A DNA stretch of 64,000 nt, taken from the NCBI GenBank assembly GCA_013420905.1, contig JAAXNY010000009.1, forward strand, positions 124,001 through 188,000. Direction: 5' to 3'. A program made the position numbers and the translations under genes. This stretch comes from Collybia mongolica (Eukaryota > Basidiomycota > Agaricomycetes > Agaricales > Clitocybaceae). Under the pieces are notes generated by a model. It worked only from the letters and a program-made list of their open reading frames with translations. It searched no databases and was not told the origin of the DNA. This document shows, one piece after another, positions 1 through 11,183 of the stretch (position 1 is its first letter; each line of letters starts with the position of its first letter).

Positions 1-295
1 TGACGGTGTTCTTGGCCCCAGTCACGTTGGTATACGTCAGCTGATAACAACTGCCGCAATTGGGCGAGTTCCAGCCTTTAACGAGGTCGGAGCCTCCGAT
101 GTGAGGGTAATGAGGGAGGGTGTCGAAGGTTGTGTAGTTGCGTGTGAGGAGGCCGTGAGAGCCATCCGAACATGCGACACTGGAGAGCGGCCCTTTTGGA
201 TTGTCGTAAGCGGTGTCATAAGAAAGCTGAGTGCCTCGGGTTAAAGAGGGAAGGAAGGAGAGCAAAGCGGGCAGCACTACTGTCGAAAGTTTCAT
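1..295 (-). CDS. Cerato-platanin family secreted protein (3' part outside window)
   Basis: Small secreted cysteine-containing protein of the cerato-platanin family. These are fungal wall or extracellular proteins with an expansin-like double-psi beta-barrel that bind chitin oligomers and often act as elicitors. The ATG at 295-293 opens a frame that runs off the left edge, giving 98 residues. Residues 1-21 form a signal peptide (MKLSTVVLPALLSFLPSL). The mature part shows family hallmarks in order: LSYDTAYDN, VACSDGSHGL, the PHIGGSDLVKGWNSPNCG block, and CYQLTYTN with the first conserved cysteines. The family is normally about 135-150 aa, so roughly a third is missing because of the window edge and not because of a break. 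A TATAAA lies about 75 nt upstream. Family assignment is firm; the role in this fungus is not visible. Confidence 0.93.
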   Translation of the reverse strand, partial: MKLSTVVLPALLSFLPSLTRGTQLSYDTAYDNPKGPLSSVACSDGSHGLLTRNYTTFDTLPHYPHIGGSDLVKGWNSPNCGSCYQLTYTNVTGAKNTV

Positions 296-369
296 ATTCT
301 AATGCGCTCGGTGTGGTGTGAGAGAAAGACAGATAGGAGACTGAGGGAGAAAGCAGCCTCGAAATGGGC

Positions 370-375
370 TTTATA
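370..375 (-). promoter_or_regulatory. TATA box of the cerato-platanin gene
   Basis: On the minus strand TATAAA lies about 75 nt upstream of the cerato-platanin ATG, a usual fungal core-promoter distance. Only position and sequence support it. The rest of 296-748, between this gene and the 3' end of the TRM2 homologue, shows no convincing coding signal. Confidence 0.45.
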
Positions 376-748
376 CCATCCAGGTAGGCTGCATATGGTT
401 GTTTGGTCCACTGGTCTACGTAGTAGGATAGCTCTCCTATTTCATGGGCAAGAAGTCATAGAAATTATCAATCATCAAGAGGCAAGCACACCGAAGAAAG
501 TAATAGTTGACATCCTCGTGAGTTTAACAGGGCGGATCTTTGAGGTTCTCTTAAAGTAAGCAAGGAACTTACACGTTCTCATTTGTGTAACCTCGAGTGG
601 GTAATAGCGAGGGTTAAAATTTCTCATTTCGTCATTTTGTAATGACCCGGAAGGTCTTGCGGCCTTCGAATCGGCACGCTACTCCGGGTGTAGTTTCTTG
701 GCTTCATCACGAAGAATCTGATTGACGACAACTTGATACTACATTCGC

Positions 749-2890
749 TCAAACCAGTCGCAGAACCGCGACAGACTCGACATGAGCTGTCTGTGGGAAT
801 AGGTCGAAGCCTCGAATGCTCTCCAAAACATACTTCCGCCCGGGGTCGTCGTTTTCCGTCGCCTTCAGTATAATCCCCACGTCTCTGGCCTGAGTGTGTA
901 CGTTACAGCTGACGTAGACGACCATCTTGCACCTGAAGGCCAACAACTGCTGGATGAAATTGTCGTCACACCCTTTGCGTGGGGGATCGATAAGCAGAAC
1001 CGTCTTGTCTGGAGGAAACTCTCCAACTGCCTTGAAAATAGCCGCTGCATCACCTGCTCGGAAGGTAATTTTTTCGGCAGGGATGTTGTTTAACTTTGAA
1101 TTACGCGTTGCGAACTTGATTGAATCAGCAGACAGTTCGATCCCAGCAACGGTTTTAAAGTGGGGTGAGAGTGTGATGGCGAAGAGCCCAGCACCACAAT
1201 ATGCGTCAACCAGATGCGTCGGGGGTGATGAGTCTGGGTCCGTAGATAGTGAGGAAGGGGGGAAAATAGCATCGCGCACGTAATTGGTCAAGGGAACCAG
1301 TACTGAGTTGTTGTTCTGGAAGAACGAGCCCGCATTGTATTCGAAGATCCAGTCTCCGACTTTTTCTCGAACTACGGCTTTCTGGTCCGTAATGCAAACG
1401 TGCTTCTCCAGTGCGGAAGTCAAGGTCTCGATCTCGCCAGATATAGCCGATGATGGTGTCGACTTTGTATCACTCGTGATTTCCAGGGAATCTCGGAAGA
1501 GTAAAGATACGCCCTTCGTGTACGTATGTATGTTTCTGTAACGCATCGTTAGTCACTGATGTGTAAAGAAGTCAAAACTCACTTGATGATGTCCTCCCGC
1601 ACGGGCGCATAGGCTTTATTGATAATGGGTACGGCAATTGGACAGTCCTAAACGACCAGAGTTGTGAGATGATAAAGACCGGATTGAATTTGCCAACACT
1701 CACTTCAATATCCATCGTCTTGAAAGTGCCAACCTTGTTGAAACCGATGCTCAACCAGTCCGGTCTCACGCCTTCCTCCAGACTGGACTTTTCCCTTCGA
1801 GCAGCTTTCGGGGGCGCCTCGAAATGGGGCGTCAGTTTTGTTCGGTACCCATATTGTAGGGGCGACCCTATGGTAGGCAGTATTGTAGGAACAGATGTTT
1901 CAGGAAGGTCTGTTTTGTCGGGTTAACGATGAATATCAGTCTCTTATAAATGTACTTGCTCGAGAAGTTCTTGTATGCTTTAACGACTACATCCCTCTTT
2001 AAATCTAGTTGGGTGTCATATGAAAGCATCTGAATCATGTTTAATACAATATTCTAACTATACGTTGTTGAACTCGCCTGATATTGGCAGCCGGCACACG
2101 ATCCAAAATATTTGCACTGCACGAGACTATCGTCTCTGAGCTCCAGGTTTGGCGTAACAATCTCTAAGAGATCGGCGAGCGAATATAATCTGGCATTACG
2201 ATAGATCCGTGCGCGTATTCGCTCCCTAGGCAATGCGAACGGGACGACAACAGTCCATGGACGTTTCTCATCTACAGACACAGCGAGAGCATCCCCTGTC
2301 GGCCGGCGTAAGTGACGTAGTTATCAGACGGGGTAAGGATGAGGCAGCGCGCGCTATGCGTAGATATCCTTTAATTCATCCGTCGTGGCTTCATTTGAAA
2401 AAAGGAAGACGTGACCACATCCAAGCCGAACGGGTATTCGGTATAGAGCGATTGACATACCACTTGATCCAATGCTGGAGACCTCCAGCTCTACTTCTTG
2501 ATGATATTCGAAGGGTGATTCGAATTCGACCCCTTCCTCTAAGGCTTTATCGACAACATCCTGACCAAGAACAGCGATGACATCCCGCCACAGAACATCC
2601 TCCGTGGAACAGAGCTCGGGAAGTTCTTTCTGCTTTTCGCGCCGTTTCTTCGCTCGTTTGCTTTCCCCTTTCGGTCCCTTCTTTCCAATGAGTCGTGGTT
2701 TCTTCACTGCTGGAAATTCCAGTTCGGAGGTGGGAAGGATGTGGACCTGCCCCACTTTTGGCGAATCAGTCATCAGTGCTCGGTGTCTGGGTATGAATGG
2801 AGATCGCGAATCCCCAGGTTTGTAGCCTTGTTCAAGACGAGAAGGAGTCTTGAAATTCCTGAGGAGATTTCGGCTGAACAGTCGTTGCAT
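749..2890 (-). CDS. TRM2: tRNA (uracil-5-)-methyltransferase, TRM2 type
   Basis: SAM-dependent enzyme that makes 5-methyluridine at position 54 of tRNA (T loop). It belongs to the TrmA/RlmD class with an N-terminal TRAM domain. Six exons join in frame: 2890-2461, 2295-2078, 2029-1960, 1909-1704, 1647-1583 and 1535-749 (591 aa; yeast Trm2 is of similar size). Visible parts in order: a basic Lys/Arg stretch near residues 70-90; the TRAM segment (FEYHQEVELEV to VVVPFALP); an iron-sulphur-type cysteine motif CKYFGSCAGCQYQ near 204-216; a FFQNNNSVL motif; the SAM site DAYCGAGLFA; DPPRKGCD; the nucleophile in YVSCN (C540); and the C-terminal HVES glutamate. The first 40 residues may be a mitochondrial leader, since a second ATG (MTDSPK) follows. 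Two introns appear to start with GC (donors 2077-2076 and 1959-1958), because only these keep the conserved frame. Confidence 0.95.
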
Positions 2891-3315
2891 CCACCGAGCT
2901 GAAAAATACGAGCAAGTTGAATTGGCAAGAAAATTGCAAATCGGTTGCTTAGCATTGCTGATGATGTCATCATATTACATAATAAATGAGCTCAGAGCAA
3001 GCGTTCATAGTTTACCCAGTGCGGGCCCTCGAATTTCGAAAGTTTTAATTGAATAATGTTCTTTGGGACACGTTCGCATCGAGCGTAGGGATTCTGGCCG
3101 AATACCAAAATTGAAGCTTAAATAAAGCATTGATTATTGGGATGACTTAAGGTATTGTAAAAGTTGGACGCGGCGTGGCTGTGCTGATTGATGACGCTAT
3201 AAAGCCCGCTAAGAAGTTTGTTTCTTGAACCTAAAGTCCCAGCGAGTTCGACGAGTTCTTCACCGTCGCTGAAGCCCCCCCTTCGTCAATCAACTAAGGG
3301 ACACCTCTTTTATAA
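2891..3315. other. Divergent intergenic region TRM2 / CNNM gene
   Basis: About 425 bp between two divergently transcribed genes, so it should hold both promoters. TTTTATAAATG sits directly before the CNNM start at 3316. No other ORF or repeat was found. Confidence 0.5.
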
Positions 3316-5521
3316 ATGAGATATCCTATAATCCTTTTTCTCTCGAGACTTGTCCTCGCGTCGCCATTCAAACAAATTATCGCATCAGCGACGAAAAACA
3401 GTCATCATGTCCCAGAGCGAGGGTCGCCAGAGTTCTATTATAAGTTGATTATTAGTGCCGGACTGGTCTTGGCTGGAGGTGTCTTTGCCGGGTGTGTTGT
3501 TTTGCTACTCTTATGCTTGAGATATTCACGGATCCTTGCAGGTTGACCCTTGCTCTCATGGGTCTCGATGAACTTCACTTACGCGTCTTATCGACATCCT
3601 CTGAGGATATGGATGAAAAGGAGAATGCAAAGAAGGGTGAGAGACACCCATCATCTACTGTGTGATACTTAGAACCTCGCAGTTTTGAAGCTCTTGCAGA
3701 GGGGTCGTCATTGGATCCTTGTGGTACGTGCTATTAACTCCACAGGCGAACCTGGCATCAGCACTTAACATGACCCACTCTCTAGGTCCTCCTATTATGC
3801 AACGTCGTAGGTCCCTGACTTCTGTTTTTGCTCGTCTGGTCCTTTACCACGTCCTTTAGGTTATAAACGAAAGTTTGCCTATCTTCCTGGACAGTGCGGT
3901 GAGTGGGACGTGTGATTAGCTTGCGCACAATCCTAAAGCAGATGGTCAGATTGGTGGAGGAATTGCTGCTATAGTAATATCTACAACTGCTATCGGTATG
4001 TCCTCGTCGATAGGATACGAAGACACCTAACCGAGTCGAATGAAGTCATTTTTGGGTAAACTTAGAATCAATTTCGCCGAATCAATTCTCTGATGATCAT
4101 CCGGCGTATATTCTAGCGAGTACGTGCGGTTTCCGAGATTATGTCATTCTTCTAATGCTCCGATGCTGATGTTGTATATAGGATTATTCCTCAGGCTGTC
4201 TGTGTCCGGTATGGCCTAACCATTGGTGCTAAGTGTACTTATTTGGTGCTAGGACTCATGTGGATTTTGGGTATGTGGGCTATGAGAAATTTCTGACATA
4301 CCGGATAATACTTCTGGTCCTTAGCACCAATTGCTTGGCCCATCGCCAAACTCCTTGATTTTGCTCTGGGAGGCAATGAACACAATACGTATAAAAAGGC
4401 GGAACTTCGATCGTTTCTTCAGTTCCACCGCACAGGAGAAGAACCCCTTCGTGATGACGAGATAGCCATATTGAACGGGGTACTGGAATTGAACACGAAA
4501 AACGTGGAGGCTATCATGACTCCGATGAAGGTAAAGGGCAGAATCTGAAATTCGTGGCGGTGCTGAATCTGTTACTCAGGACACTGTCACTCTCAGCGCA
4601 GATTGCATATTGGATCACAGCAGGGTTGATTCGATGTTAGTCTCAGTGTTCCCATTCCCTCCAACAAATTTTCCCATCTCACCTTGTACCCCAGCATCCT
4701 AAGTGGATATTCGCGTTTCCCTGTTCATGACCCCCAAGATCCGACCGCGTTCATAGGACTGCTGCTTGTCAAAAAGGTAACCAATCTTGTATTTTTGCAC
4801 TTTTCCTGTGATGGTTGATACTCTTGACTTAGCTTTTAACATATGATCCATCTCAAGCGCTTCCAGTATCTAGCTTTAAACTCTCTATCCTTCCGGAAGC
4901 ACATCCATCGATCAACTGTTTCCAGGCATTGGATTACTTGTACGGATGCAATATTTAGTCCAAACCAATGAATAATCTGACAAGGATTCCTTTCAACAGC
5001 CAAACGGGCCGGGCGCATTTACTGCTAATAAGCACCACCCCAGGTACGGCTGGAGGAGCGATTGGCGTTATCACTCTCGAAGGTATAATCTCTAGAGCTA
5101 GTTACCTGCAGGCTGCTAATACGCATTCTCACCGTCACAGATATTATTGAGGTAATGTCCTTCTGAGCTGAACATGTATAATGCACATGAACGATACGAA
5201 CTCTTACAGGAAATCATTTCGGAAGAAATTGTCGACGAGACGGATCGATATGAAGACAACCAAAGTAAACGACGTGCAAAACGAATGACAACGTCTGCCA
5301 TAATGAGAGGGTGGGTGTATACGACACTCGCCTCGCCTGGTTTCAGTCGCTCATCGATATGCTATAGAATCGTTGAACGCGAGAGAAGACTGGACTCAAC
5401 AGCACTATCTATACACAGCGAACGTACCCCCCTCCTGGCCATGAGTCCTTCTCCGAGCGCTGGGGAACTCAATGGTTTCTATGGCACAACTTCTCTCAGC
5501 GAATCTCCAAGGGAGCGCTAG
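3316..5521 (+). CDS. MAM3: CNNM/Mam3-type metal transporter (DUF21 plus CBS pair)
   Basis: Membrane protein of the CNNM/CorC family (yeast Mam3), which acts in Mg/Mn and other divalent-metal homeostasis at the vacuolar membrane. The gene is cut into many very short exons. The N-terminal exon (3316 to about 3490) has a leader and first membrane segment; the next exon gives LTLALMGLDELHLRVL, the DUF21 signature. Later exons encode VLLLCNV, VINESLPIFLDSA, GGIAAIVISTTAI and a PIAWPIAKLLDFALG helix. The CBS part follows: the NTKNVEAIMTPM and SRFPVHDPQDP blocks and GVITLEDIIEEIISEEIVDETD. The tail contains ERTPLL, an acidic-dileucine signal of the type used for AP-3 sorting to the vacuole. The stop is at 5519-5521. 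Exact borders of the smallest exons were not all fixed. Confidence 0.93.
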
Positions 5522-5683
5522 TTGAAATAAATTCCACCAAAACCCATTCCTATTATATCATAGCTTTTCCTCCCCTTGCATAATGACCTAAAGTTTTGAA
5601 GGACTTGTTTCATAGTCTTACGTTTACATGTATCTCGGCTTTCTCGCTATCAAATTGGCTGATGTGACACCTATACTCACTGC

Positions 5684-6707
5684 TTAAGCTTCTGGAATCC
5701 ATTTTATCTTTCCGTATGGTGTGTGGTCACTCCCTCCTCTTTCTCCGTGGTTGACCAAGAATGCTACTTCGTAGATACCTGTTCCTTCGCTGGCCACAAA
5801 TGCGATTTCATCGTCGTCACCATCTGGAGCCTGTATAACAAGTTTGGGCCCCTTGTGATTCACGGTGTCGAGGACCCATGTAGCTTCTCTCTCAGATGCC
5901 GACGTCGGAGGATTTCCAATGACGGACGCCAGCTGCTGAGATATTGCGGGGAAATTGTTTGCACTGGTCAAAACACGGACATGTGCAATTCCATGTGCGG
6001 TGGATGGATGGTCCGTGTTGGATGCGGGCTCAGCTGGAACCTAAATGGGGGGATTACTAGGTTACGGTTGATTGTATCGAGACGCCACACTGACCCTCCA
6101 CTCCCGAGGCGTAACGTCTCCACAAAAGAATGGTAGCGTCCCCCGCTTTTCAGGCGTTGGGGCTGAGATGACCCATTTCAAAACCTTCCCGTCAGGGCGC
6201 TTTCGCCCCGCGGGCCATTCAGGGACGTAGAAAGCGCCACTGTGGTCCCTCCTGGCTCGCTCATTGATTATGTCTGAAATTCGAGTTTGAAGGGACCCGT
6301 TGCCGAGGAAGGCAAAGTCGATCCAGCCGGGCGTCTTCGTGGCCCATTCATGCTTGTCTCGCTTTTCCCGTTCAGGGGTCCCGGGTGGGTAGTGCGACTT
6401 AGGGTGGGTGTATGAGATAAGCTCAAGGTATACGCCATCTGCGAACACCTAAAACTAGATTGGGTCATAACTCAATCGTTGGAACCATATTGAGACGAAC
6501 CACAAGTGCGTTGGCGGTCAGTCCATCAGCGTGCGTGCCACCAGGGGTCACCCTAAATCGAGGCGTTGTGAGAATGTTGATCAGGAATCAAGATGTGGCG
6601 CACTTGAATCCGAGTTCGCGAAACCGTTCGGACGTTTCTTGCACAGATCCAGGTGGAGTCAGATGAACGATATGGTCTAGAGTCTTGGTGCTAGTAGCTA
6701 CAGGCAT
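5684..6707 (-). CDS. Glyoxalase-like domain protein
   Basis: Cytosolic protein of the glyoxalase_3-like (vicinal-oxygen-chelate fold) family common in fungi; the substrate is not known. The start ATG at 6707 gives MPVATSTKTLDHIVHLTPPG, the usual beginning in which the first strand carries the DHIVHL metal-side histidine. Short exons follow: GGTHADGLTANALV, then VFADGVYLELISYTHP (6448 to about 6080) with a long middle containing GWIDFAFLGNG and FFCGDVTPREWR. The last exon (about 6030-5684) ends with YGKIKWIPEA. Introns at 6448-6500 and 6548-6605 restore a continuous frame. Length is about 270 aa, normal for the family. It is divergent from the carboxypeptidase gene to the right. Confidence 0.88.
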
Positions 6708-7200
6708 AATAGCTTTTCAGGGAATCAGGAGAAGCACAGGATCCGAAGGAACACAGGTGATCAGGGATTATAAATGTTGGGAGGAAGCTTTGAGTAAATG
6801 CACATGTCGCGATTCCAACCGATGTACGCCGCCAAGCCCTCTTATGTCATTCGACACACTTCTATTCCCGGCAAGTAGAATCTCAGGAATTGCCTTTATA
6901 CACAGATATTTCTACGGTGGGAAAGTTCATTGGTGGGCTTGGCCACTTTGGTGAACAAGTGGTATTTTGTGTACTTGAGCATTTTATTATCCTCATAGTA
7001 GTATAACTGTGCTTCTCAGCGAAAGATAAGTATCTTATCTCTAACCAAGGAACCGTAGCTACTAGTAGAACGCAGTGGGCCACCATGAAATATACAAGCT
7101 AATAATAACTTTGATCCGATCAGCCCGGAAGAAACAACGGAAGTCACGTGTAATGGTTCTCCTAGTCAATGGAAGCAAGCCTCTCTCCCTCCATCTAACG
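6708..7200. other. Divergent intergenic region
   Basis: About 490 bp between the glyoxalase-like gene and the carboxypeptidase gene, expected to hold both promoters. It contains a CACGTG palindrome near 7145, a bHLH-type binding core, about 55 bp before the carboxypeptidase ATG. No coding signal was seen. Confidence 0.45.
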
Positions 7201-9231
7201 ATGAGGCTATCCCACCTGCTAGCTATCAGTATCTCTTCCAGTGCAATTCACGTACTGGGATCACCGGCGCCTTCCATCAATCAAGTTGTCTTGAGTGGAT
7301 TGAAAGCGGCCTTTCCGAGTTCCTCGAAGCAGTGGGATGCTGCTACATCAGACTTCCTCAATGAGGCCGAGCAAGTAATACTGAAGGGGAAGAAGAACAT
7401 GCAGAAGTGGTACCATGATGGGAAAGAATTTCTGAAACAGAACGGGCTTTTATGTGAGTGTCATAAGTTGAACCCAGTATGAGTCATCGATTGAACATGA
7501 CCAGATGAGCTCGTTTCGCACCCTTCCTTCTCGGAATACCAGCTACGGGTCACGGAACCCGAGCTATGTGACCCTTCGGTGAAACAATACTCGGGATACC
7601 TTGACATTGCTGAGGATAAGCACCTCTTCTTCTGGTGAGCGTGAACGCGTCCGTAGCGGATCTACGGCTTTGTTGGGCAGCTGTCGATGATCTTATACTC
7701 ATAAATGTTTGAAACAGGTTCTTTGAATCCCGCAATGCCCCAGCCGATGCGCCCTTAGTACTATGGTTGAATGGCGGCCCAGGTTGCAGCTCGTCAACAG
7801 GGCTCCTCTTCGAACTCGGGCCTTGTAGCATTGCCAATGACGGAAAGAACACTACCCACAACCCCCACAGCTGGAACAACAATGCAAATATGATCTTCCT
7901 TGACCAGCCTGTTAACGTCGGCTACTCCTACGCCGATGACGGCACGACTGTGAACACCAGCCCCGTCGCCGGCGAGGACGTGTATGCATTCCTTGAGATT
8001 TTCCTCGGCCGATTCCCCGAGTACTCGAAGCAGCCATTCCATATCGCCGCTGAGAGTTATGGTGGCACCTATGCGCCCAATTTTGCGAGCGTCATATACC
8101 GGGAAAACAAGAAGCTCGCTCTCGCTCCCACTCCAAAGCTTAAACATATCAACCTCTCGTCCGTTATCCTCGCCAATGGTCTCACCGACCCGTATATCCA
8201 GATGGCGAGCGTCCCAGACTATGCCTGCGATGGACCATACCCCGTTTACGATGACCCACAGGGACCTCAATGCCAGGCTTTGAGATCCAAGGTTCCTACA
8301 TGTCAGCGACTGATCAAATCTTGTTATCAATTCAATAATCGGCTCACCTGCGTCCCTGCTTTCTTGTACTGCAACACTCAACTATTCGGGCCGCTCATGC
8401 GTGCGTCAACTAATCCATTGTCTTCTTCCTTGCTGACATTCGTCTTTTATCAGAGCTCGGGCTCAACCCTTATGACGTTCGCAGGAAATGCGATAGGAAC
8501 AAAGATGGAGAGCTATGCTATAGACAAATGGGATGGATTGAAACTTGGATGAATGACCCGAAGAACAAGGCAGAGCTCGGTGTCAACCCCGAACAAACCT
8601 TCGCATCATGCAACATGGACGTGAACAAAGCCTTCGCAATGCAAGGTGACGGGATGCACAATAGCGCTAGCTTGCTTCCTGAACTCGTCAACGATGGTAT
8701 AAGACTTTTGGTTTATGCTGGTAATGCTGGTACGTTGATTGAGCTTTGTTTTCATACCATACCCTCAATACTCGATTTTCAGATATGATGTGTAACTATA
8801 TCGTGGGTTTCGTGCTTTGCCAAAATTTACTTAAGATGCTTACTACATTATAGGGCAATGAACGCTGGGTCGAACAGCTTGAGACGAAGTTCCATTCTGA
8901 ATTCTCCAAGACTAAGGGTGTCCCATGGATCACGACGCAATCCGGAAAGCTAGCTGGAGAAGTCCGCAGTGCTGGAGGGGCTGGGTTTACTGCAGGAAAC
9001 GTCACCTTCGTGAACATCTATGAGTCAGGGTAAGTACGCCCTTGCACTACAGTTCTACGCATAATAACTTGTGGCGGAACAGTCATATGGCACCATATGA
9101 TCAACCTGAGGCATCATTGGTAGGTGAACACTCATTCGTACCCATTTACGCTAACCTCTGGTTAGGATTTGTTCGAGAGATGGATCACGAACATCCCGTT
9201 ATCCCTCAACATTACCAAGGGCTATCACTGA
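7201..9231 (+). CDS. Secreted/vacuolar serine carboxypeptidase (S10, CPY-like)
   Basis: Serine carboxypeptidase that removes C-terminal residues from peptides, in the secretory pathway or vacuole. I chose ATG 7201 because it begins a clean signal peptide (MRLSHLLAISISSSAIHVLG); an upstream in-frame ATG at 7154 would bury it. A propeptide precedes YSGYLDIAEDKHLFFWFFESRN. Catalytic parts: NGGPGCSS (oxyanion hole), AAESYGGTYAP (serine; usually GESYAG), VYAGNADMMCNYIGN (aspartate), and GHMAPYDQP (histidine). Exon joins at 7453/7505, 7632/7719, 8401/8453, 8730/8783, 8802/8854 and 9028/9083 keep frame. One exon (8783-8802) is only 20 nt and carries the catalytic aspartate. The stop is at 9229-9231. 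Residues are complete, so activity is expected. Confidence 0.94.
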
Positions 9232-11183
9232 CCCACACTATTATCCTTAGTTACGTTATAGTTTGTAGAATGAAGCTGCATGTATAAATATCAGTCGATG
9301 AAAGTATACAATTTTCAGAGGGGGGCTCGGATACGCATACGCTCTGGGAGAAGAAATCAAAAGGTGCAAGGAAAGATATGTGGTTATGAAGCATATGAAC
9401 ACGCTAGAACTAGAGTTCCGAAGTGGAAACCGCCAACAAAGTCGATACATAACTTCTTTGTTTGGCAAACTCATAACTTAAGGACACGTGATATTGACTG
9501 GTCACTAGCAACTGAGGTTCAGACACGATTTGGGGTCTCGCCATTGACTTTCACAATCTACCTTGTCGCAGTGCCTCTCCATTAAACCGATTGCTGAACC
9601 TGCATAAGACAAAGCTCACTTAGCAATCTCAACAAAACGCTCAGATCTGTGGTCAAGGTCAGCCTTTGTACGTGTTCCTGTCATGGTCGCCCCCAGGCCA
9701 TCCTCTGTAATAGATAACATGGTGAGAACAGATTGACACCCGATACGAGAATGGCTCAGCCAAAATCAAACCAGATCATTCAGTCCGCCGCCGCAAAACT
9801 CCTCAATGCAGATTATAAAACTGCGGAACTCTGATGGTCAAACGTTGACATGCCTATCCCAGCGGCTCCCTATCGAATTAACACTATTTTGAAACATAAA
9901 GAGAGCAAGTTGAAGATCTCACTTGGATCAGACTGACAATGGACGTTGCATCTAGACTCAATGTAAATGGGAACGAGATCCTCATTGGAGCTGATTCTCT
10001 GGGATGCTGCGTATTTTTATACAGAGATGAACATCCAAAGCCCCTGATGCGTTGAAACTGTTCATCGGAGGCTCCTCAGTATCCAAAGGGGGGTCGTTGT
10101 GAATCCCTAGTGCTCTTATTGATGGTCTTTGCGCGCAAAGCAACTCTATTCCAATTATTTCTTGTCAAGGTTCACTAGTTTGATATCGTGCTTAGTGTTG
10201 GGCCAAGGAGCAATATTTCTGTGCGTGAAAGAATCAAACAGTTATCGATGCAGTCATTATGTTGCTAAAACATAGTACGTCACTGATCAGTGACAACACA
10301 GGACTCCTTCCTCAAACCAATATCCTCGGGAAAACTTAAGCAAATATTCCACATTGCAATGAAGTCCTACGACTTTGATATGGCCGAGAATGATGCCTCG
10401 AATTTCCTCTCAATCAAGCTTGCTTTTGTCCTGGCGATCAAGGAACCCTATCTCGTTGTGTCTGACACCTGCCAGTACATAACTATAATCCTGCCGTCTA
10501 CGAGATTTGGCGCGCCGGATCCTCTTCAGAAATTCTTAGGCTCAGTTGAACAAAGATTACTATACGGGATTCACTTCTCCAGGCTTCTGATAGTTTGAAA
10601 GTGTTTTTACCGACCACCTCGCCTGCACTAGCTGAACTACAACATTCCATACCCCCTAATGCGATACACGATAATGGCATCTATATACCGGTCTAGCCAT
10701 ACGACAATCCGGGTCATACTTTCTACACAGGCTTGGCAATAAACCCGACGTTCTATAAATCATGGATACCATATACATAACATACTCAACGGCACTCTAG
10801 CCTACCCGTCACTTCGGGGATCTGGTTTGTCTGAGTTCGTGCTAAAGGTATGAAGAGTGCGGAAATATTTTAAGCTGCTTGATCTACTGGGATATTTCGA
10901 CTCACCCGTAAAAATACCTGGACATCTCTTAGGATTCGTCCTATCCATTGCCAGATAAGAATAATTGAAAAGGTGCCATAGCCCCGCGGCGTGTCAACGT
11001 CAACAAGAAAATACACAAGGGTTGGTAAATAGCTACAGGGCGGAAGGTGGTAATCTGAATGACCAGCGTCTTGGAGAGAGGGGGGTATAAAACGCCATCA
11101 CAATCGTACACCGCAAGTGAGTAATCATATATATATAGATAATAATAAAATGGGAAATTCATAAATACTTCGTGATCAGCGAA
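9232..11183. other. Gene-poor stretch of about 2 kb
   Basis: No gene could be supported here. The longest open frame (10290-10598, plus strand, 102 codons) begins with a non-ATG codon and shows no recognisable domain. The segment is AT-rich with many stops in all frames, consistent with intergenic or long-decayed DNA. Confidence 0.5.

Noticed and set aside
10279..10294. Perfect 16-bp palindrome GTCACTGATCAGTGAC
   Set aside because: About one perfect 16-bp palindrome is expected by chance in 64 kb, and no neighbouring gene or repeat gives it meaning.
10290..10598. 102-codon plus-strand frame in the 9-11 kb gap
   Set aside because: Non-ATG start, unrecognised product and AT-rich context; not enough to call a gene.
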